A model generated the notes under the pieces. That model saw nothing but the letters and a program-made list of their open reading frames with translations. It did not search any database and had not been told where the DNA came from. From Halomonas sp. 1513 (GTDB lineage: Bacteria > Pseudomonadota > Gammaproteobacteria > Pseudomonadales > Halomonadaceae), in assembly GCA_001971685.1 (NCBI GenBank), contig CP019326.1:186001-250000 (forward strand): a DNA stretch of 64,000 bases. The letters are read 5' to 3'. Positions 35,669 through 44,139 of the stretch are shown here, one piece after another. Position 1 is the stretch's first letter. Each line of letters opens with the position of its first letter. The position numbers were made by a program, and so were the translations under genes.

Positions 35669-36868
35669 TCAGGCCAGCGGGTCGTGGTCGGGGTCGAGCT
35701 CGACCACCTGCCAGGGCAGGCCCATCTCGCCGATGCGCGCCATGAAGGGGTCGGGGTCGAGCTGCTCGACGTTGAACACGCCCGCGCCCTTCCAGATGCC
35801 TTCCAGCATCAGCATGGCGCCGGTCACCGCCGGTACGCCGGTGGTGTAGGAGATCGCCTGGGACTGCACTTCGGCATAGCACTGCTCGTGGTCGCAGATG
35901 TTGTAGATATGCACCTTGCGCCGCTTACCGTCCTTGATGCCGTCGGCGATGATGCCGATGTTGGTCTTGCCCTTGGTGCGCGGGCCCAGCGACGCCGGGT
36001 CGGGCAGCACCGCCTTGAGGAACTCCAGCGGAGATATCTCGGCATCGCCGACCTTGATCGGCTCGATGCTGGTCATGCCGACGTTCTCGAGCACCTTGAG
36101 GTGGGTGATGTACTTCTCGGAGAAGGTCATCCAGAAGCGGATGCGCTCCAGGCCCTTGATGTTCTGGCACAGGGATTCCATCTCCTCGTGGTAGAGCAGG
36201 TAGATGTCCTTCTCGCCGATGCCGTCGAAGTCGAACTTGCGCTTCACCGCCAGCGGGTCGGTCTCCTTCCACTCGCCCTTTTCCCAGTAGCGACCCTTCG
36301 CGGTGATCTCGCGAATATTGATCTCCGGGTTGAAGTTGGTGGCGAACGGGTAGCCGTGGTCGCCGCCGTTGGCATCCAGGATGTCGATGCGGTGGATCTC
36401 GTCGAACAGGTTCTTCTGGGCGTAGGCGCAGTAGATGTTGGTCATGCCCGGGTCGAAGCCGCAGCCCAGGGTGGCCATGTTGCCGGCATCCTTGTAGCGG
36501 TCCTGGAAGGCCCACTGCTCCTTGTACTCGAACTTGGCCTCGTCCGGGTGTTCGTAGTTGGCGGTGTCCAGGTAGGGCACGCCGGTGCGCAGGCACGCCT
36601 CCATGATGGTCAGGTCCTGATAGGGCAGCGCCACGTGGATCAGCACGTCGGGTTGGAAGGATTCGATCAGGGCGACCAGCGCCTCGACGTCATCGGCATC
36701 CACCTGGGCGGTCTGAATCGGGCGATCCAGCTGGTCGGCGATCGCCTTGCACTTGGCCTCGTTGCGGCTGGCCAGCATGATCTCGCTGAACACCGCGGGG
36801 TGCTGGGCGCACTTGTGGGTAACGACACCGCCGACGCCGCCGGCGCCAATAATCAGGACTTTGCTCAT
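35669..36868 (-). CDS. Carboxy(nor)spermidine dehydrogenase, saccharopine-dehydrogenase family
   Basis: A 399-residue NAD(P)-binding enzyme starting VLIIGAGGVGGVVTHKCAQHP. Family blocks include VALPYQDLTIMEACLRTGVPYLDTANYE, TLGCGFDPGMTNIYCAYAQKNLFDEI and DANGGDHGYPFATNFNPEINIRE. In this locus with nspC it condenses aspartate semialdehyde with diaminopropane or putrescine, not lysine metabolism. It heads the two-gene operon with nspC. Which diamine it prefers cannot be read from the sequence; no diaminobutyrate decarboxylase lies in the window. Confidence 0.88.
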   Translation of the reverse strand: MSKVLIIGAGGVGGVVTHKCAQHPAVFSEIMLASRNEAKCKAIADQLDRPIQTAQVDADDVEALVALIESFQPDVLIHVALPYQDLTIMEACLRTGVPYLDTANYEHPDEAKFEYKEQWAFQDRYKDAGNMATLGCGFDPGMTNIYCAYAQKNLFDEIHRIDILDANGGDHGYPFATNFNPEINIREITAKGRYWEKGEWKETDPLAVKRKFDFDGIGEKDIYLLYHEEMESLCQNIKGLERIRFWMTFSEKYITHLKVLENVGMTSIEPIKVGDAEISPLEFLKAVLPDPASLGPRTKGKTNIGIIADGIKDGKRRKVHIYNICDHEQCYAEVQSQAISYTTGVPAVTGAMLMLEGIWKGAGVFNVEQLDPDPFMARIGEMGLPWQVVELDPDHDPLA

Positions 36869-37029
36869 GGGTTCGCATCCAGATCGGGTAATGTTCGGTC
36901 GTGGCCTCGCCCAGGACCCGGTGGGCCGGCGAGAGGGCGCAGATAATGGCTCCCCACGAGGCTGCTCGCAAGTGGTTTTCGCGTCAAGTCTGAGACCACG
37001 GCCGATCGAGATCTGAAGGCTGCTTCTGC

Positions 37030-37986
37030 CTAGCCAAGTTGACGGATAGGCTCTCCCTGTTGCCAGGCGTGGATGTCTTCCACCATCTGCTGGTAGAAGA
37101 GCCTGAACGTCTGCTCGCTGGTATAGCCCAGGTGAGGTGTCAGCAGCAGCCGTCCGCTGTCGATCAGCTCGTGATCGCGAAGCGGGTCATCGGCAGGCAG
37201 GGGCTCCTGATCGAAGACATCGATGGCGGCTGCGCCTAGGGTCTGGCTGCGCAACGCGTCCACGAGCGCTTGAGTGTCAACAATTTGCCCTCGCGATGTG
37301 TTGACAAGGCAGGCCGTAGGTTGCATCAGGCTAAGCGCCTCGCGGCCTATAAGCCCCTGGCTGCGAGGCGAAAGCACCACATGTATCGACACTATATCTG
37401 ACACCTTCAATAGATCTTCCAGGGAAGGCGCAAGCTCGACGTCATGCTCATCACAAAGCGCTTGCGTCAGATTTTGTGACCAAGCCAAGACGCTCATGCC
37501 GAAGGCTTTAGCAAGTGCTGAAACCTGCTGGCCAACCTTGCCCAGCCCGACGATGCCCAGCGTCAGCCCCGCAAGGTCACGCCCCAGTCCCTGCTGCCAC
37601 TGGCCATTGCGCAGGTGATTTGACTCGACGACTATCCGTCGCTGGCTTGCCAGTATCAGTCCCAACGTCAGCTCGGCAGTGGTGGTTTTCCGCAATTCGG
37701 TGCCACATACCGTGATGCCCTGGCGCGCGGCAGTGTCGAGGTCGATCGAGAGGTTGCGCGCGCCCGAGGTAACGATAAGTTTCAGCCGTGGGAGCCTCTC
37801 CAGCAGTGCCCCGGGTAGCGGGGTTCGTTCACGCATCACGCATAGGACGTCATAGGCGGCAAGGCGCTCTACCAGAGCGTCCTGACCGGTTATCGTATCC
37901 TGGAATACGTCGATCTCTCCCAGCCCGCTCCAGTCCGCTAGTCGCAGGGCATCATTACCATAATCATCTAAAATGGCGATCTTCAT
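37030..37986 (-). CDS. D-2-hydroxyacid dehydrogenase
   Basis: A 318-residue NAD-dependent enzyme. The nucleotide fold motif GLTLGIVGLGKVGQQVSAL lies near residue 145, catalytic Arg in CLVNTSRGQIVD, Glu in AIDVFDQEPLPADDPL and His in LLTPHLGYTSEQT. ATG 37986 follows GGGAG. It is the last gene of the tctC-tctB-tctA-rraA minus-strand arm of the catabolic module, four bases after the RraA-like gene. It probably oxidises or reduces a 2-hydroxy/2-oxo acid in this pathway; the exact compound is unknown. Confidence 0.88.
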   Translation of the reverse strand: MKIAILDDYGNDALRLADWSGLGEIDVFQDTITGQDALVERLAAYDVLCVMRERTPLPGALLERLPRLKLIVTSGARNLSIDLDTAARQGITVCGTELRKTTTAELTLGLILASQRRIVVESNHLRNGQWQQGLGRDLAGLTLGIVGLGKVGQQVSALAKAFGMSVLAWSQNLTQALCDEHDVELAPSLEDLLKVSDIVSIHVVLSPRSQGLIGREALSLMQPTACLVNTSRGQIVDTQALVDALRSQTLGAAAIDVFDQEPLPADDPLRDHELIDSGRLLLTPHLGYTSEQTFRLFYQQMVEDIHAWQQGEPIRQLG

Positions 37987-37990
37987 ATTT

Positions 37991-38698
37991 TTACTCCCGG
38001 TAAAGTGGCCAGTCGAGAGGGCCATCATCGTAGCGAAGCCCCTTTTCGATAACTTTTTCGCGTAAGCCCAGCAAGTCGAGTGTCTTTCCGCCCTGCTTGA
38101 TGGCCGTGCGCATGGCCTCTTCCTTTTCGATGCGCTGGTGAGAGGCATCGAGAACGCTGGCAGCTCGCTGGCGGGGAACCAAGACGACACCGTCGTCATC
38201 GGCCACTACCACGTCGCCGGGGATGACCAAGCGTCCGCCGCACATGATGGGAACATTGACGGCACCTACCGTTTCCTTGACCGTGCCTTGAGGGCTAATG
38301 GCCCGCGACCATACTGGAAAGCCTTGCTCTCTAAGGTCCTTGATATCGCGTGCCCCCGTATCAAGGACGGCACCAACGCCGCCTCGCTGTGTCACGAACT
38401 CTGCAAGGATATCGCCGAAGAACCCATCGAGGCTGCGTGATGTCGTGCCCACTACTAACACATCGCCTGGCTCCATCAGTTCGATGGCGACGTGCAGCAT
38501 CCAGTTATCCCCCGGGGCGCAGAGTACGGTAACCGCAGATCCTGCCATTGCTGCACCTGGGACGCCGGCACGGATTTCCGGTTCCATTGCTCCAGAGCGG
38601 CCCTGTGCCTCATGGACAGTGGCAACGCCACACTTGCCAAGTGCTTCGATCACCCCCTTTTCAGCACGCTCAATTGTCTTGATAGCAACCTTGTTCAT
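37991..38698 (-). CDS. RraA-fold aldolase-like protein (HMG/CHA aldolase type)
   Basis: A 235-residue protein of the RraA/dimethylmenaquinone-methyltransferase-like fold. It keeps the aldolase-type signature: FGDILAEFVTQRG followed by AVLDTGARDIKDLREQGFPVWSRAISPQGT, with the Arg-Asp pair that binds substrate and metal in 4-hydroxy-4-methyl-2-oxoglutarate/4-carboxy-4-hydroxy-2-oxoadipate aldolases. It is therefore probably a class II pyruvate aldolase or oxaloacetate decarboxylase, not an RNase E regulator. It follows tctA by 20 bases and precedes the dehydrogenase. A second RraA-fold gene sits in the other arm of the module. Confidence 0.75.
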   Translation of the reverse strand: MNKVAIKTIERAEKGVIEALGKCGVATVHEAQGRSGAMEPEIRAGVPGAAMAGSAVTVLCAPGDNWMLHVAIELMEPGDVLVVGTTSRSLDGFFGDILAEFVTQRGGVGAVLDTGARDIKDLREQGFPVWSRAISPQGTVKETVGAVNVPIMCGGRLVIPGDVVVADDDGVVLVPRQRAASVLDASHQRIEKEEAMRTAIKQGGKTLDLLGLREKVIEKGLRYDDGPLDWPLYRE

Positions 38699-38718
38699 GT
38701 TTTCATCCTTATTTTAGG

Positions 38719-40224
38719 TCATGCTTTTTCAGTGATTTTTTTTCGTGGTTTGAAGCTTCCCCAAGCGACCCAAACTAGTAGCAGAGCCGCCAAGAAGAGG
38801 AAGGAAGCGCTGATGGGCCTTTCCAGAAACACCATGAAATCTCCCCTGCTGAGCAGCATCGAGCGGCGTAAGTTCTCCTCCAGCATCGGGCCGAGGATAA
38901 AGCCAAGTAGCAGCGGTGCTGCTTCAAAACCCAATTTAATCAATAGATAGCCAACGCCGGCGAAGCCAGCAACAAGTAGCACGTCCATTACAGATCGGTC
39001 GAGACTATAGACGCCGGCACAGATCAGAAGGATGATGATGGGGAACAGGAGACGATATGGGATCTGGAGAATCTTTACCCAGATCTTTATCAAGGGAATG
39101 TTAAGAATAAGCAGCATCAAGTTGCCGATTAAGAAGCTCACCACGAGCCCCCAGAATAGTTCCGGGTTCTCAGTTACAACCCTTGGCCCTGGCGCAATGC
39201 CATGTATCATCAGGGCCCCTAGCATTAATGCCATGATGGCGTCGCCAGGAATACCCAACGTCAAGGTGGGAATGAAAGAGGACTGTGCTGCGGCGTTATT
39301 TGCACCTTCTGGTGATGCAATGCCTGCTACTGCGCCCTTGCCGAAGGTTTCCGGCTTGGAGGAAACGCGCTTCTCCACAGCGTAGGCCATGAAGGAAGCC
39401 ATGGACCCACCGCCCGTTCCGGGTAGAATGCCGACAGCAGTGCCAACGCTTGAGCCACGCAGGATTGGCCAGCCCGATTCTCGCCACTCCTGGCGCGTTG
39501 GTAGCAGAGAGCGAAACGTCACGCGAGCCTTGTTAGCGCCACTGCCGGTTTTTCCGATGCTGGAAATAACCTCTGAGACACCAAACAGTGCCATGGCAAT
39601 TACGATAATGCTCACGCCATCAAAAAGCTCGGGTATGCCGAATGTCATGCGCATTGCACCGCTGTTGACATCGATGCCAACTAGGCCAATCAGTAATCCC
39701 AGTACTACGCTTGCAAGTCCTATCAATGGCCGACCCTGACTTATTGAGCCAGCCGCAACTAGACCAAGAATCATCATTGAGAAATAGTCTGCAGAATGAA
39801 AGGATAGTGCCAACTGAGCGAGTGGTGGCGCCATGAGAATCAGTACGATTATAGCGAAGCAGCTACCCACAAAAGAAGCGATGGTGGTAATCATCAGTGC
39901 GGCACCAGCGCGCCCTTTTTGTGACATTGGGTAGCCGTCCAGGCATATTACGGCTGACGATGCAGTGCCGGGCAAGTTGAGAAGTATCGAGGCGATCGAC
40001 CCACCGTACTGAGCGCCATAGTAGATCCCCGCCAACATGACCAATGCCGCAGTGGCTGGGACGTGAAATGTCAGTGGCATGAGTAGCGACACTGCTGCCA
40101 GGTGGCCAATGCCAGGAAGCACCCCCACAATCATTCCAACACTCACGCCGAGCAGACAGTAGAGCAGGTTCTCCATGGTTAGCGCAGTGGCCAGGCCAAG
40201 CTGAAGGCTCTCCAATAGATCCAT
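38719..40224 (-). CDS. tctA: Tripartite tricarboxylate transporter, large permease TctA
   Basis: A 501-residue membrane protein of the TctA family with about 12 helices. Hallmarks are LLGVSVGMIVGVLPGIGHLAAVSLLMPLTF, YYGAQYGGSIASILLNLPGTASSAVICLDGYPMSQKGRAG and VGILPGTGGGSMASFMAYAVEK. It forms the proton-driven channel with TctB and receives carboxylate from TctC. Start 40224 is two bases after the tctB stop. Local G+C is near 50 percent in places, clearly lower than the core genes. Confidence 0.92.
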   Translation of the reverse strand: MDLLESLQLGLATALTMENLLYCLLGVSVGMIVGVLPGIGHLAAVSLLMPLTFHVPATAALVMLAGIYYGAQYGGSIASILLNLPGTASSAVICLDGYPMSQKGRAGAALMITTIASFVGSCFAIIVLILMAPPLAQLALSFHSADYFSMMILGLVAAGSISQGRPLIGLASVVLGLLIGLVGIDVNSGAMRMTFGIPELFDGVSIIVIAMALFGVSEVISSIGKTGSGANKARVTFRSLLPTRQEWRESGWPILRGSSVGTAVGILPGTGGGSMASFMAYAVEKRVSSKPETFGKGAVAGIASPEGANNAAAQSSFIPTLTLGIPGDAIMALMLGALMIHGIAPGPRVVTENPELFWGLVVSFLIGNLMLLILNIPLIKIWVKILQIPYRLLFPIIILLICAGVYSLDRSVMDVLLVAGFAGVGYLLIKLGFEAAPLLLGFILGPMLEENLRRSMLLSRGDFMVFLERPISASFLFLAALLLVWVAWGSFKPRKKITEKA

Positions 40225-40226
40225 GA

Positions 40227-40670
40227 TTAACTCCAGATCAGAAATGGAATAGGCACGCCCAGCACCAGGGCAAATAGCGCCCAAATCGCCGGCACCAGGA
40301 CGCTGGCGAGCAGTACCAGCGCAAACTTATTGGCCTTGGGGTCAGCCAATCCGGAAATGACCACTACAGCGAGGCCCGCAGGAGCAAAGCCAAAGCGCGG
40401 TAACAGCCAGGCAAAAGCGATAATCGCCGCGGGAATGACAAGCCAGGGGCGCAGGTTGAGTGGAGGAAGCCTTTCATGAGTACGCAACGAGCTGAGCACG
40501 ATGCCGGCTCCCAGCAGTAATAGCAGCGTACCGAGGGTGATCGGGAAGAAGCCAGGGCCCATGCGACGTGGCGTACCAAAGCTATAGTCGGAGGCGACTA
40601 TCAATACCAGGCCTCCCAGGAGCACACAGGCTACTCCCGCCAAGAAGTCCTTGGAGGTAAGTACATTCAT
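40227..40670 (-). CDS. tctB: Tripartite tricarboxylate transporter, small permease TctB
   Basis: A 147-residue four-helix membrane protein of the TctB family (LAGVACVLLGGLVLIVASDYSFGTPRRMGPGFFPITLG). The motif YSFGTPRRMGPGFFP near residue 30 is typical. It stabilises TctA. A perfect 12-bp hairpin separates it from tctC upstream. Confidence 0.9.
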   Translation of the reverse strand: MNVLTSKDFLAGVACVLLGGLVLIVASDYSFGTPRRMGPGFFPITLGTLLLLLGAGIVLSSLRTHERLPPLNLRPWLVIPAAIIAFAWLLPRFGFAPAGLAVVVISGLADPKANKFALVLLASVLVPAIWALFALVLGVPIPFLIWS

Positions 40671-40691
40671 CGTCTAATCCCGTCAGAAGTG

Positions 40692-40719
40692 GCCAGGGCC
40701 CAGAACACTGGGCCCTGGC
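40692..40719 (-). promoter_or_regulatory. Hairpin between tctC and tctB
   Basis: GCCAGGGCCCAG/CTGGGCCCTGGC forms a perfect 12-bp stem with loop AACA only nine bases after the tctC stop. There is no T tract on the minus strand, so it is more likely a message stabiliser or attenuator that raises the receptor:permease ratio. Confidence 0.75.
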
Positions 40720-40727
40720 TGGTAATG

Positions 40728-41699
40728 TCAGTCGGCGCTGATATTGGCTGCTTCGATGATGGTCGAGAACTGCTCCCGAAGCTCATCCAGCATCTGGCCG
40801 AATTCTTCTGACGTCATGGGTGAGACAATGGCTCCTCGATCAGAGAAGGTGTCCTGGGCCTGATCGGTTTCCAGATAGGCGACAACATCCTCGTAGATCT
40901 TTCCAACGATCTCATCGCTAACACCAGAAGGGGCGAAAAGGCCTGCCCACTGGCCGGCTGCAACGTTGGGAACGCCACCTTCGATCAGGGTTGGAAGGTC
41001 TGGATGAGAGTCGACGCGTTCCTGGCGAGCAACCCCCAGTAGTTTGATATCGCCGCTATCGACGAACGGCCCCACTGACGACAATGCCAACACGCCGACC
41101 TCGGCTTCGCCAGATGCAACCGCCGTCGCAGCAGGAGCGCCGCCACGATAAGGGATGTGCACGGTGTCTATGCCGGTCTCATAGTTGATCCACTCTGGCA
41201 CGATATGGTTTAGAGAGCCGATGCCAGCCGATGCAAAGCTAATATCACCCGGATTGGCTTCGGCGTAGGCAATGTACTCTTCGGTCGTATCAAAGGGGGC
41301 GCCGCTGTATGCTGCCAGGACGAGTGGGGTGTCGCTGATCATCGTGATCGGACGAAAGTCGGTGGCCGGGTCGTAGGGGGCGTCGTCGAACAAGTAGGGG
41401 TTGATGACGTTGACACCCATGTCGGCAACGAAGAGGGTGTGGCCGTCGGGGGCGGCCCTTGCGACCGCAGTCGCCGCGACGAAACCTGCCCCGCCGGTGC
41501 GATTGTCCACGATGACTTCCTGGCCCCAGATCGGTGTCATGGCTTCTGCCACGGTGCGTGCTGCTATATCGGCAATTCCCCCAGGTGCGTAGGGTACGAC
41601 GATAGTAACGGTCTGATCAGGCCAAGCGTGTGCGGATAGCGGAACGGTGGCGAGTGCAATAGCACCGATGGCGCTGGCGAGAACCTTCTTATTATTCAT
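40728..41699 (-). CDS. tctC: Tripartite tricarboxylate transporter receptor TctC (Bug family)
   Basis: A 323-residue periplasmic receptor. Signal peptide MNNKKVLASAIGAIALATVPLSAHA precedes WPDQTVTIVVPYAPGGIADIAARTVAEAM; VDNRTGGAGFVAATAVARAAPDGHTLF and ASAGIGSLNHIVPEWINYETGIDTVHIPYRGGAPA are also typical. Bug receptors bind carboxylates or related small polar ligands through two loop-bound waters. It heads the minus arm of the module, with GAGGAA before ATG. Ligand is unknown, but the downstream enzymes suggest a hydroxy- or polycarboxylate. Confidence 0.9.
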   Translation of the reverse strand: MNNKKVLASAIGAIALATVPLSAHAWPDQTVTIVVPYAPGGIADIAARTVAEAMTPIWGQEVIVDNRTGGAGFVAATAVARAAPDGHTLFVADMGVNVINPYLFDDAPYDPATDFRPITMISDTPLVLAAYSGAPFDTTEEYIAYAEANPGDISFASAGIGSLNHIVPEWINYETGIDTVHIPYRGGAPAATAVASGEAEVGVLALSSVGPFVDSGDIKLLGVARQERVDSHPDLPTLIEGGVPNVAAGQWAGLFAPSGVSDEIVGKIYEDVVAYLETDQAQDTFSDRGAIVSPMTSEEFGQMLDELREQFSTIIEAANISAD

Positions 41700-41853
41700 G
41701 TTGTATTCCTCATTATCGTTCTAACGGTGTGCTAGGCGTGTGTCTCGGGCTTCTCATCGCGCCTGAATCGGCATGCCTGCCTCGGCGGCGTTGAGAGGCA
41801 TTCTTGTCTTGCCCTCCGGTGGCTGGCCAAGAGCCAATAGGTCCTGTCTTGAG

Positions 41854-41919
41854 ATTTGACCAATTTCCCTGATAGGTCAAGAAATGGTTGCCCAATTTTT
41901 TTTCGCCAACTAAAGTTGG
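41854..41919. promoter_or_regulatory. Operator region between tctC and the GntR gene
   Basis: Within the 250-bp divergent gap, TTGACC-N13-GGTCAA (41856-41880) and CCAAC-TAAA-GTTGG (41906-41919) are dyads. The string ATTTGACCAAT at 41854-41864 recurs at 42669-42679, just upstream of the next plus-strand gene. These are the natural binding sites for the GntR protein encoded alongside; their spacing to any -35/-10 is not resolved. Confidence 0.5.
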
Positions 41920-41949
41920 GTAAGGTCGCTGTTCATGCGAGGAGATGTT

Positions 41950-42690
41950 ATGGAAGAGCATCACGCGACGCTGGTGCAGCTGCGCGCCTATCTGTCGCAG
42001 AGTGGGAAGCGGCCCAATGATCGCCTGCCCCCCGAGCGCGAGCTGGCGGAGTATGTGGGTGTCACGCGTGGTGAGCTACGCAAGGCGCTCGCGATACTCG
42101 AGAAAGAGGGCCTGGTGTGGAGGCATGTGGGTAAAGGTACCTTCGTGGGTGATCGCTCCCCCCTCAAGGCGTTTGACCCTGCGAGCCTCCTTCATCATTG
42201 CAGTCCGTCTGATATCGTGCGGGCGCGCATGACATTTGAGCCAGGCTTGGCTGCCGAGGCCGCACTTCAGGCTACGCCTAGAGACATCGAGGCGATGTAC
42301 GACGTGGCCAGGCGCAGTCGCGAAGCATCAACCTGGCGCGAGTACGAGGCGTGCGACAACCAGTTCCATAAGCTGATCGCCGACTCCACGCAGAATCTGA
42401 TTACGGCCTCAATGTTCGACATGTTGTCGGGTGTAAGGCGGGCAATGGTGTGGGGACGGCGGCGCACCAACACCCTGCGCCCTGAGCCTGACCATCATTC
42501 GTTCGATGAGCACGAGAGCATTATTCACGCGATTGCCGACCGTGATCCTGCCGCGGCCTCTGCGCAGATGTTGCAGCACCTGTTGAGCGTAGAGCGCCAG
42601 TTGCTCACACCGCACACGCGCCTGGAGCTGGGCCAACCCTCTCAGCCACAAGAAGAAAAAACAGACCAATTTGACCAATATAACCAATAG
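41950..42690 (+). CDS. GntR-family regulator, FCD (FadR) subfamily
   Basis: A 246-residue transcription factor. The N-terminal winged helix (RLPPERELAEYVGVTRGELRKALAILEKEGLVWRHVGKGTFVG) is a canonical GntR domain; the C-terminal helical FCD domain has VRARMTFEPGLAAEAALQATPRDIEAM and conserved metal-site residues in FHKLIADSTQN and DEHESIIHAIADRD. It starts at 41950 after GAGGAGA. The tail is unusual: EEKTDQFDQYNQ, whose codons contain three repeats of the operator-like GACCAAT/AACCAAT string. It probably senses the module's substrate or intermediate. Confidence 0.88.
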   Translation: MEEHHATLVQLRAYLSQSGKRPNDRLPPERELAEYVGVTRGELRKALAILEKEGLVWRHVGKGTFVGDRSPLKAFDPASLLHHCSPSDIVRARMTFEPGLAAEAALQATPRDIEAMYDVARRSREASTWREYEACDNQFHKLIADSTQNLITASMFDMLSGVRRAMVWGRRRTNTLRPEPDHHSFDEHESIIHAIADRDPAAASAQMLQHLLSVERQLLTPHTRLELGQPSQPQEEKTDQFDQYNQ

Positions 42691-42727
42691 TGCGCCGCTA
42701 ACTGGTACGGCGCGGGAGATGCCTGCT

Positions 42728-43399
42728 ATGACGAACCAACGATTGGATGGCAAAACCCTTGAGCGCTGCCGCGCTCTTTCGACGTCAAGCTTGAGCGATG
42801 CGCTTGATAAGCATGGCCTACCCGGGGCGGTAGAGGGGCTGAAGCCATTGATGCCAGAGGCATCCATCGCCGGGCAGGCGTTTACGCTGGCCTATATGCC
42901 CGTCGGGGCCGAGGGTGGCACCGTGGGAGACTTCCTCGATGATCTGGGCCCGGGGGATGTGGTGGTGATTGATAACCGCGGCCGCACGGACTGTACCGTC
43001 TGGGGCAATATCATGACCGAGGTGGCCAAGCGCAATAAGGTCGAGGGCACTGTGGTCGACGGGGTAAACCGTGACCTGCAGGAGAGCCTGGCGCTGACCT
43101 ACCCAATCTGGTCAAGACAGGGGCATATGAGAACGGGGAAGGATCGCGTGATGCTACAAGCGATTAACGTTCCGGTCTGTCTTGGCACGGTGCGCGTTGA
43201 GCCGGGTGATCTGATCTGCGCAGACGGCAATGGCGTCGTAGTCGTGCCGCTGTCGCGAGTGGAGGCTGTACTCGCCACCGCCGAAAGCATCGAGGACAAG
43301 GAGGACGCTATTCTGGGTGACGTCCGCAATGGCCTATCCCTCGGAGAGGCGCGTGCTCGCCACGGCTACCACGCTCTACAGACTCGAGAAACTACCTGA
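42728..43399 (+). CDS. Second RraA-fold aldolase-like protein
   Basis: A 223-residue RraA-fold protein, distinct in sequence from the one at 37991. It has the glycine/Asp segment GGTVGDFLDDLGPGDVVVIDNRGRTDCTVWGNIMTEVAKRN and the aldolase-type VVDGVNRDLQESLALTYPIWSRQGHMRTG with the Arg-Asp pair. ATG 42728 follows GGGAG; an in-frame ATG nine bases earlier is less likely. It follows gntR by 37 bases and precedes the FAH gene, so it belongs to the plus arm. Likely role: cleavage or decarboxylation of a 2-oxo-4-hydroxy acid. Confidence 0.75.
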   Translation: MTNQRLDGKTLERCRALSTSSLSDALDKHGLPGAVEGLKPLMPEASIAGQAFTLAYMPVGAEGGTVGDFLDDLGPGDVVVIDNRGRTDCTVWGNIMTEVAKRNKVEGTVVDGVNRDLQESLALTYPIWSRQGHMRTGKDRVMLQAINVPVCLGTVRVEPGDLICADGNGVVVVPLSRVEAVLATAESIEDKEDAILGDVRNGLSLGEARARHGYHALQTRETT

Positions 43400-43428
43400 T
43401 AAGCACCATTGATCGAAGAGGTGTCGTG

Positions 43429-44127
43429 ATGACGAGTTCATGGGTCATACCAGCCCCCGAGCTGGCGAGTGTTCCAGTGGCGGATAGCGAGCAGCGTTTT
43501 CCTGTGCATCGCATCTATTGCGTTGGCCGTAATTTTGCGGCACATGCGGTTGAGATGGGGCACGATCCAGACAAGGAGCCACCGTTCTTCTTTCAAAAGA
43601 GTGGGACGACGCTGATCACTGATGGCGGCGATTTCAGCTATCCGCCGGCGACGCAGGAAGTGCATCATGAAATTGAGCTGGTGGTTGCTCTGGCCAAAGG
43701 GGGAGAGAATATTCCTGTCGAGCAGGCGTTGGAGCATATCTACGGGTATGCGGTTGGCCTAGATATGACACGCCGGGACATCCAGGCTGAGATGAAGAAA
43801 ATGGGGCGTCCATGGGACACCGCCAAGAGCTTCGAAGGTGCTGCTCCGTGCAGTGCCATCGTGCCGGCGGCGAAGATTGGCCATCCTGATAAAGCGGCGA
43901 TCTGGTTGAACATCAATGGTGAAGTGCGCCAACAGGGTAATCTCGATCAGATGATCTGGAAAGTGCCTGAAATCGTTTCCCAGCTGTCACGTCTATTCCG
44001 CCTGCGTGCGGGTGACCTAATTATGACAGGCACCCCCTCTGGGGTTGGCTCGGTGTCGATCGGTGACGACTTGCAGGGAGGAATCGAGGGTGTTGGAGAG
44101 CTGCACACTCGGGTGGTGGCTGGCTAG
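43429..44127 (+). CDS. Fumarylacetoacetate-hydrolase-family enzyme
   Basis: A 232-residue FAH-fold enzyme of the short YcgM/NagK type. Features are RIYCVGRNFAAHAVEMGHDPDKEPPFFFQKSGTTL, the metal-binding HHEIELVVAL (Glu-x-Glu), the DMTRRDIQ segment and TGTPSGVG near the end. Such enzymes hydrolyse acylpyruvates or fumarylpyruvate, or decarboxylate oxaloacetate. ATG 43429 follows GAGG. In the module it would process the 2-oxo acid released or consumed by the RraA-type aldolases. Confidence 0.85.
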   Translation: MTSSWVIPAPELASVPVADSEQRFPVHRIYCVGRNFAAHAVEMGHDPDKEPPFFFQKSGTTLITDGGDFSYPPATQEVHHEIELVVALAKGGENIPVEQALEHIYGYAVGLDMTRRDIQAEMKKMGRPWDTAKSFEGAAPCSAIVPAAKIGHPDKAAIWLNINGEVRQQGNLDQMIWKVPEIVSQLSRLFRLRAGDLIMTGTPSGVGSVSIGDDLQGGIEGVGELHTRVVAG

Positions 44128-44139
44128 GCCCCGGCTGCC

